64,000 bases of DNA from Rhizobiales bacterium UBA3584. GTDB taxonomy: Bacteria > Pseudomonadota > Alphaproteobacteria > Rhizobiales > Devosiaceae. The stretch is from assembly GCA_002375765.1 (NCBI GenBank), contig DFMV01000047.1:93611-157610 (forward strand), given 5' to 3'. The notes below the pieces were generated by a model. It did no database searches, was not told where the DNA came from, and was given only the letters and a program-made list of their open reading frames with translations. Made by a program: the position numbers and the translations under genes. The number at the start of each line of letters is the position of its first letter. Within the stretch, counting starts at the first letter, position 1. Shown in pieces: positions 42,011 to 50,474 of the stretch.

Positions 42011-42745
42011 TCAAGTCGATTGAGTCGAAGTCAGCGCCGGTCGCGTGCCCCGCGCCCGGGTCACATCGCGATAGGCGGTGTTGATCGACGCCATCTTGGC
42101 AGAGGCCAGCCCCATCAATTCCTCGGGCACGCCCTTGGCAACCATCCGGTCCGGATGGTGCTCGGCCACCAGCCGCCGATAGGTCCGGCGCAGCTCGTCA
42201 TCGGTCACGTCGGGCGCGAGCCCGAGCACCGCATATGGGTCCCGATGCCCTGACGGCATCAGCACGTGTTGGGAGGCGATCTGCTCGAAACGCACGGAAT
42301 CGAACCCGAAAATCTCACTCACCGCTTCGAGATAGGCCATCTCGTCGCCATGCACGAACCCATCGGCCGTCGCGATCTCGAACAACGCGTCCAGCACGTG
42401 CTCGAGCGTCGCCGGACTGTCGGCAAACAGCTTGCGCACCTTGCGCGCATAGCTGTCGAACCCGGCCACATCCTGCTGAGCCAGAGCGAAAAACCGGTCC
42501 ACATGCGCGTCGGCGCCCTCGGGAATGTCCACAAGCGTGTGAAACGTGATGACTTCGCGCCGACTCACCACCCCGTCAGCCACGGCCATCTTGGCCGAAA
42601 GTGCAATGATCGACATGGTGAACGCCGCCTCGCGGCCGCCCGGCGCCCAGTTGTCGGGGTCCAGAATGCTGGCAATACCGCCCGCCAGCCCTGTCCCCTG
42701 CGAGAACGAGCCAAGGAGCGCTGCGATTTGCTGCCAGATCGACAT
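42011..42745 (-). CDS. DjlA-like J-domain protein with TerB domain
   Basis: 244 residues. A TerB-like helical domain (about 35-150, with MAVADGVVSRREVITF and IATADGFVHGDEMAYLEAV) is followed by a C-terminal J domain (about 165-232): DPYAVLGLAPDVTDDELRRTYR and the HPD motif in AEHHPDRM. It stimulates DnaK ATPase. The N-terminal membrane helix of E. coli DjlA is not obvious here. It lies upstream of rnpB and in the same direction; 30 bases separate its stop from the rnpB 5' end. Confidence 0.88.
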   Translation of the reverse strand: MSIWQQIAALLGSFSQGTGLAGGIASILDPDNWAPGGREAAFTMSIIALSAKMAVADGVVSRREVITFHTLVDIPEGADAHVDRFFALAQQDVAGFDSYARKVRKLFADSPATLEHVLDALFEIATADGFVHGDEMAYLEAVSEIFGFDSVRFEQIASQHVLMPSGHRDPYAVLGLAPDVTDDELRRTYRRLVAEHHPDRMVAKGVPEELMGLASAKMASINTAYRDVTRARGTRPALTSTQST

Positions 42746-42852
42746 GACAATGTCCCGTGCGAACTTTTGCGGAGGGGTTGTTTATCGTCCGCAGCAATTG
42801 GGCACAAGCAAGACAGGACGCACCCGATGCGTCAATACGCTCGATTGGAAGA

Positions 42853-43584
42853 TTACTCGTAAACGAAACCGAAGGGATTGGTCTGCGGAACCTGCTGCCG
42901 GCGCTCGATGACGACGCGGCTGTTCAGTGTAGGAACCTGCTCCTCATAGACCCAGAGGATTTCCCCGTTCGGGCCAACAACGCCGACCAACTCATCCTGC
43001 TCGCGATTGCGCGGATCAGATGCGCTGTTTGATCCGCTGAGCGGCGCCAGTGTCTGCGTATCGGGCGGCGTCAGAAAACCCGGAGCCGAGACCTGCGAGT
43101 TCTGGCCGGACATGCCGGCGGCGCGCGCAATCGCCTCATAGTCGATGCCGGTCGCATCCTGCTGCTGGGGCACCCCGAGCCCTTCGGGCCGAGGCAGCGG
43201 GCGCGGCGGCTCGATTGCCGCCGTTTCGGCAGCGCTGGTTTCGGTCTGCGGGGTCACAGCCGCAACGGGCTCCTCGGCAGGAGCAGTCGCCACCGTCCGA
43301 TCAGCGGCGGGCCGGTTTTCGCCCAACGGCCGCCCATTGACCGTCACCATCGGACCATGCGTGGCCTCACCGGCCCGGTCGCGCTCGGCCTGCGGCACCA
43401 CGGGAAAGCCCGCGCTTTCGACAACCCGGTCGGCCGCTGTTGCATCGCGCTCGGTATTTTCCGCTGGCGCATCGGGCAAAGCGACAAAGCCTGCGCCCGG
43501 CTCCTGCTGCAAGGCAGCAGCGCCAACCGCACCCATTATCAGTACCAGCATCGCGCCCGATGCCACGGATCTTGAGAGCATCAT
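42853..43584 (-). CDS. Exported or membrane-anchored Pro/Ala/Glu-rich hypothetical protein
   Basis: 243 residues from an ATG at 43584 with GGATA ahead; an in-frame ATG at 43614 is an alternative. The N-terminus has a hydrophobic signal or anchor (about 4-23, SVASGAMLVLIMGAVGAAAL). Most of the rest is low-complexity, rich in Ala, Pro, Glu and Thr (ETSAAETAAIEPPRPLPRPE). The C-terminus is better ordered: VGVVGPNGEILWVYEEQVPT and RVVIERRQQV. I do not recognise a family. It could be a periplasmic linker-type protein. It lies between metF and the djlA-like gene. Confidence 0.6.
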   Translation of the reverse strand: MMLSRSVASGAMLVLIMGAVGAAALQQEPGAGFVALPDAPAENTERDATAADRVVESAGFPVVPQAERDRAGEATHGPMVTVNGRPLGENRPAADRTVATAPAEEPVAAVTPQTETSAAETAAIEPPRPLPRPEGLGVPQQQDATGIDYEAIARAAGMSGQNSQVSAPGFLTPPDTQTLAPLSGSNSASDPRNREQDELVGVVGPNGEILWVYEEQVPTLNSRVVIERRQQVPQTNPFGFVYE

Positions 43585-43706
43585 ATCTGCGTATCCAATC
43601 GGCCCACTGGCCATGTGCCCCCGCACAGCCAATCTCTTCGTCCCTGAAAATGGCAGCAGTTTGGTGAATGGAACCTGAAGGCCCGTTCCCGTGCCGGGCC
43701 CCTGGA

Positions 43707-43794
43707 GTGCGATCGGGAAAAGTTGCAGACTTTTCCGGTTCGATCGCACGACAAAACAATGACTTAGAGCCCCAGTCCGATTCAATCGGGCTCT
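43707..43794. repeat. Intergenic palindromic repeat after metF
   Basis: GTGCGATCG (43707-43715) pairs with CGATCGCAC (43741-43749). Inside, GGAAAAG (43716-43722) pairs with CTTTTCC (43730-43736). A second stem is AGAGCCC (43766-43772) with GGGCTCT (43788-43794), enclosing CCGAT/ATCGG. The linker ACAAAACAATGACTTAGAGC is, from memory, common between genes in Hyphomicrobiales. It may also end metF transcripts. Confidence 0.65.
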
Positions 43795-44692
43795 AGGGAC
43801 GAATACCCAGCAATCGCGCCAGCGCCAGCACCAGATTGGAGCGGTTGAGCGTATAGAAATGGAACTCGGTGATCCCAGAATCGAGCAGTTCAGTCACCTG
43901 CTCGGCGGCGACGGCCGCCGCGACAAGCGCGTGGGTCTCCGGATCGTCGTCCAATCCCTCGAAACGGTCCGCCAGCCATTGCGGGATCGACGCCCCACAC
44001 CGGCCGGCAAAACCCGCGATCTGCCGGAAGCTGTGGATCGGCTGCACACCGGGCACGATCGGCGCGGTGATCCCCGCCTTGTGCGCCCGTTCCACGAACC
44101 GCCAGTAATCGCCGTTCTCAAAGAACATCTGGGTGATCGCGCGATCCGCACCGGCATCGAGTTTGCGCTTGAGATTGTCGATATCGGCATCCCAGTCCGC
44201 GCTTTGCGGATGCTTTTCAGGATAGGCCGCCACCGAAATATCGAAATCACCCAGCTTGCGGATGCCCGCCACCAGATCGGCGGCGCTGTTATATCCATGA
44301 GGATGCGGGGTAAAGGCATGCCCGACCCCTTCGGGAGGGTCACCGCGCAAAGCGACGATACGCTTGACGCCCGCCGCAGCGTAACCACGCACCACGTCAT
44401 CGACCTGATCGCGGGTCGCCCCGACACAGGTCAGATGCGCCGCCGCCGGAACGCCGGTCTCATTGGTGATCCGCGAAACCATGCGCAGCGTGCGCTCGCG
44501 CGTCGAGCCACCCGCGCCATAAGTCACGGAAACAAACCGCGGCCCAAGCGGCGCCAACCGCGAAAGGCTCGCCCAGAATCTCTCCTCCATGGCGTCGGTC
44601 TTGGGCGGGAAGAACTCAAAGCTCACCGCAATGTCGGGACGCCCACTCTCGGGCTGACGGCTCAGCCGGCTCTCGTCTGTCGCAGACACCAC
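43793..44692 (-). CDS. metF: Methylenetetrahydrofolate reductase MetF
   Basis: 299 residues. It has VSFEFFPPKTDAMEERFWA near the N-terminus with the catalytic Glu, VSVTYGAGGSTRERT (about 54-68), HLTCVGATRDQVD (about 82-94), RIVALRGDPPEG (about 108-119), and QMFFENGDYWRFVERA (about 183-198). It reduces 5,10-methylene-THF to 5-methyl-THF for methionine synthesis, using FAD. The start is GTG at 44692, 2 bases after the upstream stop, with AAAGGAG at good spacing. It is coupled to the SahR-like regulator in one operon. Confidence 0.95.
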   Translation of the reverse strand: MVSATDESRLSRQPESGRPDIAVSFEFFPPKTDAMEERFWASLSRLAPLGPRFVSVTYGAGGSTRERTLRMVSRITNETGVPAAAHLTCVGATRDQVDDVVRGYAAAGVKRIVALRGDPPEGVGHAFTPHPHGYNSAADLVAGIRKLGDFDISVAAYPEKHPQSADWDADIDNLKRKLDAGADRAITQMFFENGDYWRFVERAHKAGITAPIVPGVQPIHSFRQIAGFAGRCGASIPQWLADRFEGLDDDPETHALVAAAVAAEQVTELLDSGITEFHFYTLNRSNLVLALARLLGIRP

Positions 44693-44694
44693 GA

Positions 44695-45663
44695 TCAGAC
44701 TCCTTTTGTATGGTTTGGTTTTATGGTTTCGAGCGCCCAAAGGCACACCGTCAGCCCATCCTCACGCGAGGGGGGAAAGCTCTTGCACGAGGCAACACTG
44801 AGCCCAGCCGCATCGGCCCAAAGGGCCATCTGCTCGTGCGACATGCCCAGCCGGCGATGCGCCTGCTCGCTGCGCAGGAACTCGAGATCATGGGGTGCAA
44901 AATCGACCACAAGCATCCGCCCCTCGGGCTTGAGGCAGGACGCTGCGTGGGCGATCGCAATCGAAGGGTCGTCGAAATAGTGCAGCACCTGGTGCAGCAT
45001 CACCAGATCGGACGACCCATGATAGTCGCCCAGCTCGGTTATGTTGCCCAGCCGCACCTGCGCGTTCTCTATGCCTTCGGCATCGAGCTTGGCCCGCGCC
45101 ACCGAAAGCATTTCCCTGCTCGAATCCAGCCCGATGCCCTGGGTGTATTTCCCCGCGAGGAGCTCGAGCATCCGCCCGGTTCCGGTCCCCAGATCGAGAA
45201 ACATCTCGACCGGCCCCTGCCCCGCGGCTGCAACGATCGCCGTCTCCAACGCGGATTCGGCAACGTGCAGGCTGCGCAACTTGTCCCAGCTCTGCGCGAT
45301 GGTGGCAAAAAAGGTGGCAGCGCGTTCCTGCTGTGCTGCCCGCAACCCCGACAGCTTTTCAAGGTCGCGCCGCAGCTCGGAAGCGTCGGTATCCAGATGG
45401 TCCATCAGCCATTCGGCCAAAGCGCCACTGGTCCGGTCGCGATTGAGCCGGTAATAGGCCCACGCCCCTTCGGCATGCCGGGTTACAAGTCCGGCGTCGG
45501 CCAGCAGCTTGAGATGCCGGGAAATCCGCGGCTGACTCTGGCCCAGAATCTCGGTAAAATCCTTGACGGACAGCTCGCCCTGAACGAGAAGCGCAAGCAG
45601 GCGCAGGCGGGTGATTTCACCCGCCGCCTTCAAGAGCAAGACGATGTCCTGCGGTTGCCGCAT
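44695..45663 (-). CDS. ArsR-family regulator fused to a SAM-methyltransferase-like domain (SahR-like)
   Basis: 322 residues. Residues about 1-95 are an ArsR winged helix (LRLLALLVQGELSVKDFTEI, SQPRISRHLKLLADAGLV). Residues about 140-300 are a class I methyltransferase fold with FLDLGTGTGRMLELLA. No ArsR metal-binding cysteine pattern is present. Fusions of this kind include SahR, a proteobacterial repressor that senses S-adenosylhomocysteine and controls methionine-cycle genes. Location directly ahead of metF, and a perfect palindrome at its own promoter, support that role. The methyltransferase domain probably serves as ligand sensor rather than enzyme (inference). Confidence 0.88.
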   Translation of the reverse strand: MRQPQDIVLLLKAAGEITRLRLLALLVQGELSVKDFTEILGQSQPRISRHLKLLADAGLVTRHAEGAWAYYRLNRDRTSGALAEWLMDHLDTDASELRRDLEKLSGLRAAQQERAATFFATIAQSWDKLRSLHVAESALETAIVAAAGQGPVEMFLDLGTGTGRMLELLAGKYTQGIGLDSSREMLSVARAKLDAEGIENAQVRLGNITELGDYHGSSDLVMLHQVLHYFDDPSIAIAHAASCLKPEGRMLVVDFAPHDLEFLRSEQAHRRLGMSHEQMALWADAAGLSVASCKSFPPSREDGLTVCLWALETIKPNHTKGV

Positions 45664-45695
45664 GCGTGTCCCTGTCTGTCAAAGCAGTTCGGGAC

Positions 45696-45725
45696 ATAAA
45701 GATATCTTTATATCTTTCCTGTCAA
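45696..45725 (-). promoter_or_regulatory. Operator and promoter of the sahR-like/metF operon
   Basis: ATAAAGATATCTTTAT (45696-45711) is a perfect 16-bp palindrome, 33 bases before the regulator's ATG. A -35 TTGACA (complement of 45720-45725) stands next to it, so the palindrome covers the -10 region. A half-repeat, TATCTTT, extends it to 45717. It is a likely autorepression site. Confidence 0.8.
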
Positions 45726-45738
45726 GGCTTGTGCCCTG

Positions 45739-46854
45739 TCAGGCCACGACTTCTTCCTGACGTCGGCGGAAGGAATGGGACCGCCACAGCCCGAAAATGC
45801 CTGACGCTTCGTCCTCGCTCAGCGCCTCGTAACGCTTGCGCACATTAACGATATCATCGCGGCTCGGCATATCGCGCCACGGCAGGACCGAAACGACCGA
45901 CTCGAACAGATCGGCATCGAGACCGATGGCACGCGCCGCCACCGTAAAGGCCACATAATCCTGCATCGCCAGCCATTTGACGACGATCTCAGGTCGCACT
46001 TCCAGCAGCATGGTTAGGCCCGCCGCCGTGTGATGGCCATACCCGAACCGGGTAAACCGGTGCAGTGCCTTGAGATCGAAGCGACGCCGATCGGCAAGGG
46101 CTTTGACCTGGTTCCAGGCCAGCTTCCATTCCTGGGAAGAAAAGCCCGCCTGGTTTTTCATGCGATTGTACACAACCGCTTGCACCCGCGACGCGGTCTT
46201 GGGGTTATCCGTACGGGAAAAGATGCCGATCTGCTCGAGGGCCGCATTCCCCATGCTGGAAATTTCGGCTCGCACCTCGGCCCAGTCGATGTCCTTGCGT
46301 CCACGAAGCAGTTGCGCGAAAGCTTCGGTTTCGAGCGCCCGTTGAGCAATCTTGTCAACGGTGCGGATTGTGATTTCGGCCCGCGCGTTACCCAGCAGCC
46401 GCATGACCGAAGGCTCAGCCCCGAACATCGCGATCGATTCACCTACGCGGCCCGCCAGCCCCTTGCGGCTTGCAATGGCCAGGCGGTGTTCCTCGGAACG
46501 GTGTTCGACGATATCGATAAGATCGTCATCGGATAGCACCTGGGAGAATTCGAGCAGCGGCCCTGCCACCTCGATCTCGTCATTGGCCAGTTTGAGAACC
46601 ACCGAGCCGGGTGCGCGCTCGAGCGGCGCCAGCATTTTGGCCACGTGCGCTCGGGCCTCGACTTCCACGATATCGGCCAGTTGGCAAAGCACTTCGTCAT
46701 ACTGTGCAACCTGCTCGTCGTCGCAACGATCCGACACATAAGAGAACAATTGCGCCAGATTGCGGATCAGATGGTCGCGCTCACCGGCGTCGGCCTCGCC
46801 GTTCAGAACCCTGAAATTTGCGAATGCCCGCACGCTTTCACTTGCTTCGGTCAT
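45739..46854 (-). CDS. DUF2336 domain protein
   Basis: 371 residues, helical, cytoplasmic. The DUF2336 region covers most of it; characteristic parts are LIRNLAQLFSYVSDRC, EVEARAHVAKMLAPLERAPG, VLSDDDLIDIVEHRSEEHRLAIASR and GRVGESI. The repeats resemble HEAT-like helices. The family is largely restricted to alphaproteobacteria and has no proven function. The gene stands alone between the sahR-like gene and katA. Confidence 0.85.
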   Translation of the reverse strand: MTEASESVRAFANFRVLNGEADAGERDHLIRNLAQLFSYVSDRCDDEQVAQYDEVLCQLADIVEVEARAHVAKMLAPLERAPGSVVLKLANDEIEVAGPLLEFSQVLSDDDLIDIVEHRSEEHRLAIASRKGLAGRVGESIAMFGAEPSVMRLLGNARAEITIRTVDKIAQRALETEAFAQLLRGRKDIDWAEVRAEISSMGNAALEQIGIFSRTDNPKTASRVQAVVYNRMKNQAGFSSQEWKLAWNQVKALADRRRFDLKALHRFTRFGYGHHTAAGLTMLLEVRPEIVVKWLAMQDYVAFTVAARAIGLDADLFESVVSVLPWRDMPSRDDIVNVRKRYEALSEDEASGIFGLWRSHSFRRRQEEVVA

Positions 46855-46978
46855 GATGTTCTCCCCGGCTGGTTGCCGTATATTCGACCTACCTAGCGCT
46901 TCCGTCTTTTCGGCCCGCTGAATTCGTCCGGAGAGATTTGAATAAAAGTCTAGGTAATTTCCCTGATCACAACGAAAA

Positions 46979-47004
46979 GGGCCCGGCTCAAGCGAGCCGG
47001 GCCC
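46979..47004 (-). terminator. Terminator of katA
   Basis: GGGCCCGGCTC (46979-46989) pairs perfectly with GAGCCGGGCCC (46994-47004). It is flanked by AAAA and AAAAAA, so on the minus strand TTTTCGTT follows. It lies 27 bases after the katA stop. Confidence 0.88.
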
Positions 47005-47030
47005 AAAAAATGGTGCGCAATAACGATAGC

Positions 47031-48512
47031 TTATTCAGCGGCCGAGATGGCTGCGGGACGCTCCGTCTTGCCGGCCGCCAAGGCAGCCCGCACGCCTGCG
47101 CCATACTCAGGGTGAACCTGGTCGAACAGCTTGCACTGACGTTCCTTGATCTCGTCGGGAGCATCGCCCATCGCTGCGGCGATATTGGAGAACAACCGCT
47201 TTTTCTGCCCTTCGTCGAACAGGTTGAACAAGGCCCGCGGCTGGCTGAAATCGTCATTGCCTTCGCGGTGGTTGTACCGGTCGGCATCGCCCGAAATCTT
47301 GAGCGGCGGCTCCTGGACGGACTTGTCTTCGGCCGGACCATTAAAGCTGTTGGGCTCGTAATAGGCTTCCGGATTGCCCGTCTTGATCCCGCCATAGAAA
47401 TTCATCTGGCCATCGCGATGATAGTGATGAACCGGACATTTCGGTGCGTTGACCGGCAGTGCCTCGTAATGGGTGCCCAGACGATAGCGATGCGCGTCGG
47501 CATATGAGAACACGCGCGCCTGCAGCATCTTATCGGGCGAATGTCCGATCCCGGGAACGATGTTGGACGGCGAGAACGCAACCTGCTCGATTTCCGCGAA
47601 ATAGTTCTCGGCATTGCGGTTAAGCTCGAGCACGCCGATCTCGATCGGCGGATATTCGGCATGCGGCCACACCTTGGTGAGGTCGAACGGATTGTAGGAA
47701 GTCTTTTCCGCATCGGCCTCGGGCATGATCTGCACCTGCACCGTCCAGCGCGGGAACTCGCCTTTTTCGATCGCACCGAAAAGCTCTTCCTGGTAGCTTT
47801 CGCGGGTCGAGCCGATGACCTTTTCGGCCTCTTCATTGGTGTAGTGCTTGTGGCCCTGCTGGGTCTTGAAGTGGAACTTCACCCAGAACCGCTCGCCATT
47901 GTCGTTCCAGAACGAATAGGTGTGGCTTCCGTACCCGTTCATGAACATCGGCGCGACAGGCAGGCCGCGGTCGCTCATCAGGATCGTCACCTGATGCAGG
48001 CTTTCGGGCGAAAGCGACCAGAAGTCCCACATGGCGGTCGCCGAACGCAGATTGGTCTTGGGATGCCGCTTCTGGGTGTGGATGAAGTCGGGGAACTTCA
48101 GCGGATCGCGCACGAAGAACACCGGCGTGTTGTTGCCCACCAGGTCCCAATTGCCCTCTTCGGTATAGAACTTGATGGCAAAGCCGCGCACGTCGCGCTC
48201 GGCGTCGGCGGCGCCCAATTCGCCCGCAACGGTCGAAAACCGCAGGATAAGCGGCGTTTCCGCACCCGGCTGCAGCGCCTTGGCGCGCGTATATTTCGAA
48301 ATATCACCGGTGATCTTGAGCGTGCCGTGAGCACCCCAGCCCTTGGCGTGCACCACGCGCTCGGGGATCCGCTCGCGGTTCTGGTGCGCCAGCTTTTCGA
48401 TCAGCTGGTAGTCCTGCATCAGCACCGGGCCGCGCGGTCCGGCAGTGATCGAATTCTGGTTGTCGGGAACCGGCGCGCCCGCGCTGGTCGTCATTGTCGG
48501 TTTGTCGGACAT
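47031..48512 (-). CDS. katA: Catalase (monofunctional, small-subunit clade 3)
   Basis: 493 residues, the length of small-subunit haem catalases. The distal His is H55 ([13 protein letters not shown]) and the distal Asn about 128 ([15 protein letters not shown]). The proximal haem-ligand Tyr is in [14 protein letters not shown] (about 335-348). NADPH-site residues are typical of clade 3. It breaks down hydrogen peroxide. It is divergent from oxyR with an inverted repeat between them, which is the classic peroxide-response arrangement. Confidence 0.96.
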   Translation of the reverse strand: MSDKPTMTTSAGAPVPDNQNSITAGPRGPVLMQDYQLIEKLAHQNRERIPERVVHAKGWGAHGTLKITGDISKYTRAKALQPGAETPLILRFSTVAGELGAADAERDVRGFAIKFYTEEGNWDLVGNNTPVFFVRDPLKFPDFIHTQKRHPKTNLRSATAMWDFWSLSPESLHQVTILMSDRGLPVAPMFMNGYGSHTYSFWNDNGERFWVKFHFKTQQGHKHYTNEEAEKVIGSTRESYQEELFGAIEKGEFPRWTVQVQIMPEADAEKTSYNPFDLTKVWPHAEYPPIEIGVLELNRNAENYFAEIEQVAFSPSNIVPGIGHSPDKMLQARVFSYADAHRYRLGTHYEALPVNAPKCPVHHYHRDGQMNFYGGIKTGNPEAYYEPNSFNGPAEDKSVQEPPLKISGDADRYNHREGNDDFSQPRALFNLFDEGQKKRLFSNIAAAMGDAPDEIKERQCKLFDQVHPEYGAGVRAALAAGKTERPAAISAAE

Positions 48513-48592
48513 GAGGCCTCCTAGTTTGTATCGATTCTAAAGAGATGGCTTTTCCTAGCCTCAGTGCGGCAATCATGCAAATTGATAAAACT

Positions 48593-48613
48593 GACAATCA
48601 TGATAAGATTGTC
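48593..48613. promoter_or_regulatory. Inverted repeat in the katA-oxyR intergenic region
   Basis: GACAATC (48593-48599) and GATTGTC (48607-48613) are exact complements around ATGATAA, in an AT-rich patch of the 124-bp divergent promoter. The site is 24 bases before the oxyR ATG and about 80 bases before katA. It fits a LysR-type site where OxyR would repress itself and activate katA. Confidence 0.65.
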
Positions 48614-48636
48614 TAATCAAGCCAGATGAGCCACGA

Positions 48637-49557
48637 ATGCAAACCATCACCCTGCGCCAGCTCCACTACGCGCAAGCAATTGCCGAAGAAGGCCATTTCG
48701 GTCGCGCTGCCCAGCGTTGCCATGTGACTCAGCCCGCGCTTTCCCAGCAAATCCGGCTGCTCGAGGATCGTTGCCAGACCTCTCTTTTCGACAGGCTTGG
48801 CAAGACGGTGACGCTCACCCCCTTCGGCCGTGAATTTCTTGCCCACGCCAGCCGCGTCCTGAGCGCCGCCGTCGATCTTGAGACCTTCGCCGACATGGCC
48901 GCCGGCCAGCCCGCCCGCCCCTTGCGTTTCGGGCTCATCCCCACCGTCGCGCCTTATCTCCTGCCTGAAATCCTGCCCTCACTGGGGTCCGATCTTGGCG
49001 ATATCCGCTTCTCGGTCAGCGAGGGCAAGACCGAACGCTTGCTCGCCGCCCTCAACGACGGCGATCTCGATCTCGCGCTCATCGCCACCGAAACCGACCG
49101 CCCCAACCTCACCTCGATTGACCTGTTCGCCGATCCGTTCGTGCTTGCCACCCGCAGCGGCACCAACCTGGCTGACCCGGTGAGTCTCGCCAACCTGCCG
49201 CGCGACAAGTTCCTGCTGCTCGAAGAGGGCCATTGCCTGCGCGACCAGATGGTCGACGCCTGCGCCCTCAAGCCCGATTTGCAGGGCCGCACCTTCGCCG
49301 CCACCTCGTTAACCACTATTCTCGAACTGGTGGCCAATGGCTATGGCGTGACGCTTCTGCCCACCATCAGTTTGCGCCGCGAGGAGCACAACAAGCGCAT
49401 CGAATTCCACACGCTCGGCGCGCCCGGCGCGGCGCGCGTGCTTCGGCTCGTCTGGCGCGCCAACTCGCCCTACGAGGCGCTCTATCGAAAGATCGGAGAC
49501 ATCGTCACAAAAGTCGGCGAAACAAGCCTGCGGACTGATCTGCGGACCTCGGCCTAA
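48637..49557 (+). CDS. oxyR: Hydrogen peroxide-sensing regulator OxyR
   Basis: 306 residues, LysR type. The N-terminal HTH is LRQLHYAQAIAEEGHFGRAA and VTQPALSQQIRLLE (about 7-44). The effector domain carries C200 and C209 in EEGHCLRDQMVDAC, equivalent to the C199/C208 redox pair of E. coli OxyR, so it should form the activating disulphide with peroxide. It should activate the divergent katA and repress itself. Confidence 0.94.
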   Translation: MQTITLRQLHYAQAIAEEGHFGRAAQRCHVTQPALSQQIRLLEDRCQTSLFDRLGKTVTLTPFGREFLAHASRVLSAAVDLETFADMAAGQPARPLRFGLIPTVAPYLLPEILPSLGSDLGDIRFSVSEGKTERLLAALNDGDLDLALIATETDRPNLTSIDLFADPFVLATRSGTNLADPVSLANLPRDKFLLLEEGHCLRDQMVDACALKPDLQGRTFAATSLTTILELVANGYGVTLLPTISLRREEHNKRIEFHTLGAPGAARVLRLVWRANSPYEALYRKIGDIVTKVGETSLRTDLRTSA

Positions 49558-49566
49558 CCGGTCCGT

Positions 49567-50400
49567 TCAGTCCTCGGGCTCTGCCTGTCCCGTCACCATG
49601 CTCAGGAACTCGAGCAACAGCGGGTTGAACAGATCGGGACGCTCCAGACTGGGCAGATGCGCCGTCCCCTCGATTACCACCGCAAAGGCGTTTTCCATTT
49701 CCTCGGACAGATCGTCGTGACGATTGACGATATGGGGAAAATCGAGGTCCCCGGCCACCAGCAGCGCCGGAGTATCGATTTCGCTTATGCGGTCGATCGC
49801 CGCCTCGGGCTTGTCCTCCCGCGTCATCTCGCTCTTGCGCAAAATATTGCCGTTCATCGCCTGAAACAGCGCCCGCACCTCGCCTTTCACGCGCCCGCTT
49901 TCCGAAAGCGGCCCATCGAGCCAGGCATGGGTATCGACCGCGTTGATCGCATCGACATCCCCGCTTTCCTCCACGGCCTCCATGGCATTGGCGATCTGCA
50001 TGATCTCGGGTGGCAGGTGCGGCACCCTGGCCCCGCTGATCGAGGTGCCCACCAGCACCAGCCCCGCCGTGCGCTCGGGATTGGCCAGCGCGAAATCGAT
50101 GGCCAGCGCACCGCCCATCGAGCAGCCGACAAACACCGCGGCATGCACGTCCAGCGCATCAAGCACCGCTTCGAGATCTTCGAGATGGGAAAATCCTTCG
50201 TCGGGCGAGGTCGTGTCCCCGAACCCGCGCCGGTCATAGGCAATCCCCCAGAACCCGGCCGCCGCCACCGCCTCGATCTGGTTCTCCCACATGCGCCGGT
50301 CACACACCCCCGCATGCAAGAACACCACCGGAATCCCCTCTCCGGCCTCGATGCCGGTGAAGACGGCGTCATCGATTTCAAGCGAGAATGGTTCACTCAT
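49567..50400 (-). CDS. Alpha/beta-fold hydrolase
   Basis: 277 residues. Oxyanion segment VVFLHAGVCDRRMWENQ (about 25-41), nucleophile elbow GCSMGGA (about 92-98), a helical cap at about 130-200, acid residue in LLVAGDLDFPHIV (about 211-223) and the catalytic His in GTAHLPSLERPD (about 245-256). It resembles non-haem haloperoxidase/3-oxoadipate enol-lactonase-like hydrolases; the substrate is unknown. It is convergent with oxyR, with only 9 bases between the stops. Confidence 0.87.
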   Translation of the reverse strand: MSEPFSLEIDDAVFTGIEAGEGIPVVFLHAGVCDRRMWENQIEAVAAAGFWGIAYDRRGFGDTTSPDEGFSHLEDLEAVLDALDVHAAVFVGCSMGGALAIDFALANPERTAGLVLVGTSISGARVPHLPPEIMQIANAMEAVEESGDVDAINAVDTHAWLDGPLSESGRVKGEVRALFQAMNGNILRKSEMTREDKPEAAIDRISEIDTPALLVAGDLDFPHIVNRHDDLSEEMENAFAVVIEGTAHLPSLERPDLFNPLLLEFLSMVTGQAEPED

Positions 50401-50425
50401 AAGACCAGCCTATCGCAAAATCATT

Positions 50426-50449
50426 GGGCCGGGGAAAAATCCCCGGCCC
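50426..50449 (-). terminator. Hairpin after ettA
   Basis: GGGCCGGGGA (50426-50435) pairs perfectly with TCCCCGGCCC (50440-50449) around AAAA, 26 bases past the ettA stop on the minus strand. The T tract is modest (ATGATTTTGC). Confidence 0.7.
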
Positions 50450-50474
50450 GCATTCACTGTCGATTTGTATGACC

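Noticed and set aside
43793..45740. SAM-II or other SAM riboswitch before metF
   Set aside because: metF starts 2 bases after the regulator gene, and the operon leader is only about 35-60 bases, occupied by a palindrome; no riboswitch fold is visible.
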